Of a DNA stretch of 64,000 nt, positions 59,836-64,000 are shown in pieces. Within the stretch, counting starts at the first letter, position 1. Every line of letters starts with the position of its first letter. Under the pieces are notes generated by a model. The model did no database searches. It was not told the DNA's origin and saw only the letters and a list, made by a program, of their open reading frames with translations. The DNA is from Gp7-AA6 sp036001245 (GTDB taxonomy: Bacteria; Acidobacteriota; Thermoanaerobaculia; UBA5066; Gp7-AA6), in NCBI GenBank assembly GCA_036001245.1, contig DASYUL010000049.1, positions 1 to 64,000 on the forward strand, read 5' to 3'. The position numbers were made by a program, and so were the translations under genes.

Positions 59836-61004
59836 GCCGGCGCCCCCGTGTTCGCCGCCTCGACCGCCTTCTTCGCGGCGTCGGCCAGGCTTTCCGCAGG
59901 CGTGATCCGGAGACCGGACTCGCGGAGGGTGCGCTTGCCTTGGTCGACGTTCGTCCCCTCGAGGCGGACGACGACGGGGAGCGAAAGTCCTATCTCCGAG
60001 ACCGCCGCGACGACGCCCTTCGCGATGACGTCGCACCGCATGATCCCGCCGAAGATATTGATGAGAATCGCGCGGACGTTCTTGTCGGAAAGGATGATCC
60101 GGAACGCGTTCTCGACCTGCTCTTCGTTCGCCCCGCCGCCGACGTCGAGGAAGTTCGCCGGCTCCCCGCCGGCGAGCTTGACGAGATCCATCGTCGCCAT
60201 CGCGAGACCGGCGCCGTTGACCATGCAGCCGACGTTGCCGTCGAGCTTGATGTAGTTCAGCCCGAACTTGGAGGCCTCGACCTCGAGCGGCTCCTCCTCG
60301 GAGAGGTCGCGCATTTCGCGGATGTCAGGGTGCCGGAAGAGCGCGTTGTCGTCGAAGTTCATTTTCGCGTCGAGCGCGAGAACGCGGCCGGACCGCGTGA
60401 CGACGAGCGGGTTGATCTCGGCGAGCGACGCGTCGGTCTCGACGTAGGCGCGGAAGAGCGACTGCACGAGCGCGACGCCCTGCTTGAAAGCCTCTCCCTC
60501 CAGGCCGAGCTCGAACCCGAGGCGCCGCGCCTGAAACGGGAAGATGCCGAGAGCCGGGTCGATCGTGTCGCGCACAACCGCCTTCGGATCGCGCGCGGCG
60601 ACCTCCTCGATCTCCATGCCGCCGGACTTCGACGCGATCACGACGGGCCGCGCGCGCGAGCGGTCGAGTGTCGCGGCGAGGTAGAGCTCCCGGTCGGTCT
60701 CGAGAGCCTCCTCGACGAGGACCTTCCGCACGACGCGCCCCTCCGGCCCGGTCTGCGGGGTCACGAGGGTCATCCCGAGGATCGCCTTCGCGTGCTCGAA
60801 GGCCTGCTCCTCGTCCTTCGCCACCCGGATCCCGCCGCCCTTCCCCCGGCCGCCCGCGTGGATTTGCGCCTTGACCACGACCGGCCCGGAGAGGCGCTTC
60901 GCGATCTCCCGCGCCTCCGCCGGACCGTCGGCGACCTCGCCGCGCGGCACCGGGACGCCGAAACGCGCGAGGAGCGACTTGGCCTGGTACTCGTGGACTT
61001 TCAA
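59832..61004 (-). CDS. sucC: succinyl-CoA synthetase beta subunit
   Basis: A 390-residue ATP-grasp subunit. It shows VHEYQAKSLLARFGVPVPRG, VVVKAQIHAGGRGKGGGIRV, LAEINPLVVT and GLNYIKLDGNVGCMVNGAGLAMATMD, then INIFGGIMRCDVIAKG in the CoA-ligase-like domain. The length is canonical. The only start available at the expected position is TTG 61004. The bases directly upstream are the end of a 92-base inverted-repeat element (AGACCTGACCCC), so no Shine-Dalgarno is present; the insertion seems to have replaced the native leader. Expression may depend on read-through from sdhB. Confidence 0.94.
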   Translation of the reverse strand: MKVHEYQAKSLLARFGVPVPRGEVADGPAEAREIAKRLSGPVVVKAQIHAGGRGKGGGIRVAKDEEQAFEHAKAILGMTLVTPQTGPEGRVVRKVLVEEALETDRELYLAATLDRSRARPVVIASKSGGMEIEEVAARDPKAVVRDTIDPALGIFPFQARRLGFELGLEGEAFKQGVALVQSLFRAYVETDASLAEINPLVVTRSGRVLALDAKMNFDDNALFRHPDIREMRDLSEEEPLEVEASKFGLNYIKLDGNVGCMVNGAGLAMATMDLVKLAGGEPANFLDVGGGANEEQVENAFRIILSDKNVRAILINIFGGIMRCDVIAKGVVAAVSEIGLSLPVVVRLEGTNVDQGKRTLRESGLRITPAESLADAAKKAVEAANTGAPA

Positions 61005-61096
61005 GGGGTCAGGTCTTCACGAGCTGCGGCAGATGTGATCGCGCCGGCGCTCTTGCCATCTTTGCGAAGCAAAGTGGCAAGTGGAGACCTGACCCC
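61005..61096. repeat. 92-base MITE-like element with GGGGTCAGGTCT/AGACCTGACCCC ends
   Basis: Perfect 12-base terminal inverted repeats (61005-61016 and 61085-61096) enclose a hairpin, CTTGCCA-t-CTTTGC/GCAAAGTGGCAAG (about 61052-61083). It lies between sdhB and sucC and abuts the sucC TTG. The end motif also occurs at 57681-57692 and, in variant form, at 17793-17804. No transposase is encoded in it. Confidence 0.8.
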
Positions 61097-61107
61097 ATTT
61101 CCCCCGC

Positions 61108-61857
61108 TCACGTCTGGAACAGCCCTTTCACGCCATGAAGGGTCGTCGCGCGGAACATTTCCGCGATCGACGTCGTCAGCGGGATCGACTTGGGACACGC
61201 GCGGACGCAGTTCTGCGCGTTGCCGCACTCGTCGAGACCGCCGTATCCCATGAGCGCCTCGAGCCGCTCGGCCGCGAGCATCTTCCCGGTCGGATGGCGG
61301 TTGAAGAGCGCGACCTGCGAGATCGGCGCCGCGCCCATGAAGCTCGACCGATCGTTGACCTGCGGGCAGACCTCGAGACAGTTGCCGCACGTGATGCACT
61401 TCGAGAGCTCGTACGCGTGCGCACGCTCGGCCTCCGCCATCCGGGGACCGGGCCCGAGATCGTAGGTGCCGTCGATCGGAACCCACGCCTTCACGCGCTT
61501 CAGCGACTCGAACATCGACCCGCGATCGACCGACAGATCGCGCACAACCGGGAACTTCGCGAGCGGCTCCAGCCGGATGGGCTGCTCGAGGAGGTCGATC
61601 AGGGCCGTGCACGCCATCCGGGCGGCGCCGTTGACGCGCATCGCGCAGGAGCCGCACACTTCCTCCAGGCAAGATCGGTCGTAGACGACGGGAGACGTGC
61701 GCTTTCCGTCGCGCGTCCTCGGGTTCTTGGCGATCTCCATCAGGACCGAGACGACGTTTTCGCGCGGCCGGTACGGGGTCTCGTACTCCTCCCAGTACCC
61801 GGAGGAAGCCGGCGTGTCCTGCCGGCGGACCTGCATGCGGATCGTTCGGGCCGGCAT
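61108..61857 (-). CDS. sdhB: succinate dehydrogenase iron-sulfur subunit
   Basis: A 249-residue subunit with three clusters. The [2Fe-2S] ligands are in SCLEEVCGSCAMRVNG plus the later C of ARMACTAL. The [4Fe-4S] ligands are in CITCGNCLEVCPQ, and the [3Fe-4S] region in DECGNAQNCVRACPKSIPL. It passes electrons from the SdhA flavin to the quinone site. It is encoded 21 bases after sdhA. A TACCAT lies seven bases before its ATG, so an internal start of transcription is possible. Confidence 0.95.
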   Translation of the reverse strand: MPARTIRMQVRRQDTPASSGYWEEYETPYRPRENVVSVLMEIAKNPRTRDGKRTSPVVYDRSCLEEVCGSCAMRVNGAARMACTALIDLLEQPIRLEPLAKFPVVRDLSVDRGSMFESLKRVKAWVPIDGTYDLGPGPRMAEAERAHAYELSKCITCGNCLEVCPQVNDRSSFMGAAPISQVALFNRHPTGKMLAAERLEALMGYGGLDECGNAQNCVRACPKSIPLTTSIAEMFRATTLHGVKGLFQT

Positions 61858-61878
61858 GATCGGGATGGTAACCCGCTT

Positions 61879-63717
61879 CTAGTACTTCCGCGGCCGCGGC
61901 GGGATCAACGTCGTGTCGACCGGCTCGTAGGTGATCCGGGGTCCGTCGGGAGTGTGCTCCGCGATCGTCGTCTTCAAAAAGTTCGTGTCGTCGCGGGGGA
62001 GGGCGTTGTCCTCCGTCACTCCCTTTTCGAGATCTCGCACCTTGAAGTGCGCGCCGCGCGACTCCTGGCGCTGGAGCGCGCCTCGGGTCATGACTCGCGC
62101 GAGCACGAGCATGTTGCGAAGCTGGTTGACGAAGGAGATCTCCCGGTTCGCGAACGGGCTCTTGTCCGGCAGTCCGATCCGGTTCCAGCGATCGGAGAGC
62201 TCGTCCAGCTTGGTCTCGGTCTCCGAGAGCTTCGCGTCATGACGGATGACCGTGACGTTGTCGGTCATCCAGTCGCCCATCTCTTCGGCCAGACGGTGGG
62301 GGTTCTCCGGCCCGGCGAGGCCGGCCAACCGCGTGAACTCCGACTCCCACTGCTTCTTCGCTCCCGCGAACGCGCCGTCCGCACTGGGCAGCTTGCCCGA
62401 CGTCTCGCGCCCGTAGCGGACCATCGCGGGACCGCCGATCTTCCCCGCGTAGAGACACGCGACGAGCGAGTTCGCGCCGAGACGGTTCGCGCCGTGGTAC
62501 TGGTAGTCGACCTCGCCGGCCGCGTAGAGACCGGGCACGTTCGTCGCCTGGTTGCGGGGGGAAGCCTCGTCCAGCGTCCCGTTGCTGGGGTCCGGCGCGT
62601 AGTCCACCCAGAGCCCGCCCATCGAATAGTGCATGCCGGGAAAGACCTTCATCGGAACCTCGCGCGGGTCGTCGCCGACGAACTTCTCGTAGATCTCGAG
62701 GATGCCGCCCAGCTTGACGTCGAGCTCGCGCCTCGGGATGTGCGTCAGGTCGAGGTACACCTCGCGCTTCCCGTCGATGCCGTAGCCCATCAGGCAGACC
62801 TGGAAAATTTCGCGGGTGGCGATGTCGCGCGGCACCAGGTTGCCGTAGGCCGGGTATTTCTCCTCGAGGAAGTACCAGCGCTCCGACTCGGGGATCGATT
62901 TGGGCGCCCGCTTGTCCCCCTGTTTGCGCGGCACCCATACGCGTCCGCCCTCGCCGCGCGCCGACTCGGACATCAGCCGCAGCTTGTCGGAACCGGGAAT
63001 GGACGTCGGATGGACCTGGATGAATTCCCCGTTCGCGTATCGAGCGCCCTCCCGGTACGCCGCCGCCGCCGCGGTCCCGGTGTTGATCACGGAGTTGGTC
63101 GAGCGGCCGAAGACGATGCCGGGGCCGCCGGTCGCGAGCATCACCGCGACCGCCGGAAACGCCTCGATTCTCATCGACACCCAGTCGAGGGCGACGATCC
63201 CGCGGCAGTTCCCGTCCCCGTCGCGCACGAGCCCCAGGAACTCCCACATCTCGTACTTCCGGACGAGCCCGGCGACCTCGAACCGCCGAACCTGCTCGTC
63301 GAGCGCGTAGAGCAGCTGCTGGCCGGTCGTCGCGCCGGCGAATGCGGTGCGGTGAAACTTCGTGCCGCCGAATCGCCGGAAGTCGAGGAGTCCTTCGGCG
63401 GTGCGGTTGAACATCACTCCCATGCGGTCGAGCAGGTTGATGATGCCGGGCGCCGCGTAGCACATCGCCTTGACCGGCGGCTGGTTCGCGAGGAAATCGC
63501 CGCCGTAAATCGTGTCGTCGAAGTGGATTTCGGGCGAGTCGCCCTCCCCCTTCGTGTTCACCGCGCCGTTGATGCCGCCCTGCGCGCAGACCGAGTGGCT
63601 GCGCTTGACCGGAACGATCGAGAAGAGATCGACGGCGCCGCCCATCTCCGCGACGCGGATCGCCGCCATGAGGCCGGCGAGCCCGCCGCCGACGACGATC
63701 ACGCGCTCCTCGCTCAC
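61879..63717 (-). CDS. sdhA: succinate dehydrogenase flavoprotein subunit
   Basis: A 612-residue flavoprotein, the catalytic subunit oxidising succinate to fumarate at the membrane. The FAD site is RVIVVGGGLAGLMAAIRVAE. The flavin-linking His is in KRSHSVCAQGGINGAVNTKG. Substrate and catalytic motifs include HPTSIPGSDKL, SESARGEGGRVW and GLYAAGEVDYQYHGANRLGANS. The sequence pattern is of the Bacillus/Geobacter type B enzyme, matching the single-gene SdhC. GTG 63717 overlaps the sdhC stop (GTGA). Confidence 0.96.
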   Translation of the reverse strand: MSEERVIVVGGGLAGLMAAIRVAEMGGAVDLFSIVPVKRSHSVCAQGGINGAVNTKGEGDSPEIHFDDTIYGGDFLANQPPVKAMCYAAPGIINLLDRMGVMFNRTAEGLLDFRRFGGTKFHRTAFAGATTGQQLLYALDEQVRRFEVAGLVRKYEMWEFLGLVRDGDGNCRGIVALDWVSMRIEAFPAVAVMLATGGPGIVFGRSTNSVINTGTAAAAAYREGARYANGEFIQVHPTSIPGSDKLRLMSESARGEGGRVWVPRKQGDKRAPKSIPESERWYFLEEKYPAYGNLVPRDIATREIFQVCLMGYGIDGKREVYLDLTHIPRRELDVKLGGILEIYEKFVGDDPREVPMKVFPGMHYSMGGLWVDYAPDPSNGTLDEASPRNQATNVPGLYAAGEVDYQYHGANRLGANSLVACLYAGKIGGPAMVRYGRETSGKLPSADGAFAGAKKQWESEFTRLAGLAGPENPHRLAEEMGDWMTDNVTVIRHDAKLSETETKLDELSDRWNRIGLPDKSPFANREISFVNQLRNMLVLARVMTRGALQRQESRGAHFKVRDLEKGVTEDNALPRDDTNFLKTTIAEHTPDGPRITYEPVDTTLIPPRPRKY

Positions 63718-64000
63718 GCGCGAAACGCCTGGATGGATCCGATCCCGAGAATCGACAGCACCACGAAGACGACGGCGGACACCCACATCATTCGCCGCTG
63801 CGCCCGCGGGCCGACCGTCAGCCCCCACACGATCGAAAACGACCAGATGCCGTTGGCGAGGTGGAACGTCGCCGAGAGGATCCCGGCGACGTAGAAGGCG
63901 TAGATCCACGGGTTCTCGACGGACGACTGCATCAGACGGAAGAGGTCGACGCTCTCGTGATCGCGGACGTTGACGAGACGGGTCGTCCAGAGGTGGAAGA
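63714..64000 (-). CDS. sdhC: succinate dehydrogenase cytochrome b subunit, C-terminal part
   Basis: The frame stays open to the window edge and gives about 94 residues of a type B (b558-like) membrane anchor. Helices WIYAFYVAGILSATFHLANG and WVSAVVFVVLSILGIGS are visible. A heme-ligand-type His is in FHLANGIWSFSIVWG, and TVGPRAQRR forms the cytoplasmic loop. The first helices lie outside the window. It is the first of the visible TCA operon genes and overlaps sdhA by four bases. Confidence 0.85.
   Translation of the reverse strand, partial: FHLWTTRLVNVRDHESVDLFRLMQSSVENPWIYAFYVAGILSATFHLANGIWSFSIVWGLTVGPRAQRRMMWVSAVVFVVLSILGIGSIQAFRA

Noticed and set aside
57701..64000. Complete TCA island including malate dehydrogenase or fumarase
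   Set aside because: Only sdh, suc and ndk plus two unknown membrane proteins are present in the window; no other TCA enzyme motif was seen.

Overview
The window is a GC-rich (by eye about two-thirds G+C), gene-dense stretch of a Gram-negative chromosome. It most likely comes from an acidobacterium, plausibly of the Thermoanaerobaculia kind. The reasons are three proteins of the acidobacterial VWFA-related family, two GWxTD-domain proteins, three large TonB-dependent receptors with N-terminal carboxypeptidase-regulatory-like domains, PATAN (DUF4388) proteins, a Bacillus-type SdhC, and diderm envelope genes (EnvC, LpxL-like acyltransferase, OmpA). No tRNA, rRNA, CRISPR array, phage gene or transposase gene was seen. 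Taxonomy is inferred from gene families only.

Layout. 0-3.7 kb: end of an unknown gene, dihydrolipoyl dehydrogenase, a branched-chain-amino-acid-type binding lipoprotein and a secreted protein. 3.7-10 kb: two small paralogous proteins facing tail to tail, two acyl-CoA dehydrogenases, a glycosyltransferase and an RlmI-type rRNA methyltransferase carrying an in-frame repeat insertion. 10-16 kb: DUF47/Pit phosphate uptake, DUF547 and TonB receptor 1. 16-21 kb: endonuclease III, a deoxyribosyltransferase-like protein, thymidine kinase, an acyl-CoA mutase large subunit and a PATAN-HDOD protein. 21-36.5 kb: the accessory, envelope-rich section, with tandem VWFA-related proteins, a membrane protein/regulator pair, and TonB receptors alternating with GWxTD proteins. 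36.8-39.6 kb: dnaK-hsp20-hspR. 39.7-44 kb: PATAN/pseudopilin-like protein, TPR membrane protein, DUF1844 and MazG. 44-49.6 kb: the YibQ-like / S41 / EnvC cell-wall group with a phosphodiesterase. 49.7-57.5 kb: methyltransferase, lipid A-type acyltransferase, a three-gene coupled operon ending in a pseudouridine synthase, OmpA lipoprotein, VWFA protein and TrmJ. 57.7-64 kb: a TCA operon on the minus strand, sdhC-sdhA-sdhB-sucC-(membrane protein)-sucD-(PH-like protein)-ndk.

How it works together. Many neighbours share ATGA or GTGA start/stop overlaps, so translational coupling is common. Several transcription units have a TAnnnT hexamer 6-9 bases before the start codon and no Shine-Dalgarno, which suggests leaderless mRNAs. 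The SDH and succinyl-CoA synthetase genes join succinate oxidation to substrate-level phosphorylation, with Ndk able to exchange the nucleotide made. Lpd, the acyl-CoA dehydrogenases and the mutase point to acyl-CoA and branched-chain catabolism.

The most unusual non-coding content is a dispersed set of 7-base tandem repeats at gene junctions, some of them read into protein ends. There are also several hairpin elements: one modular type with conserved linkers and differing stems, one with TGTCAT..CTGAG ends, one with GGGGTCAGGTCT ends abutting the sucC start, and one inserted in frame in the rRNA methyltransferase. The best protein-level oddity is an S41 (CtpA-type) protease homologue lacking both catalytic Ser and Lys, next to a degenerate EnvC.
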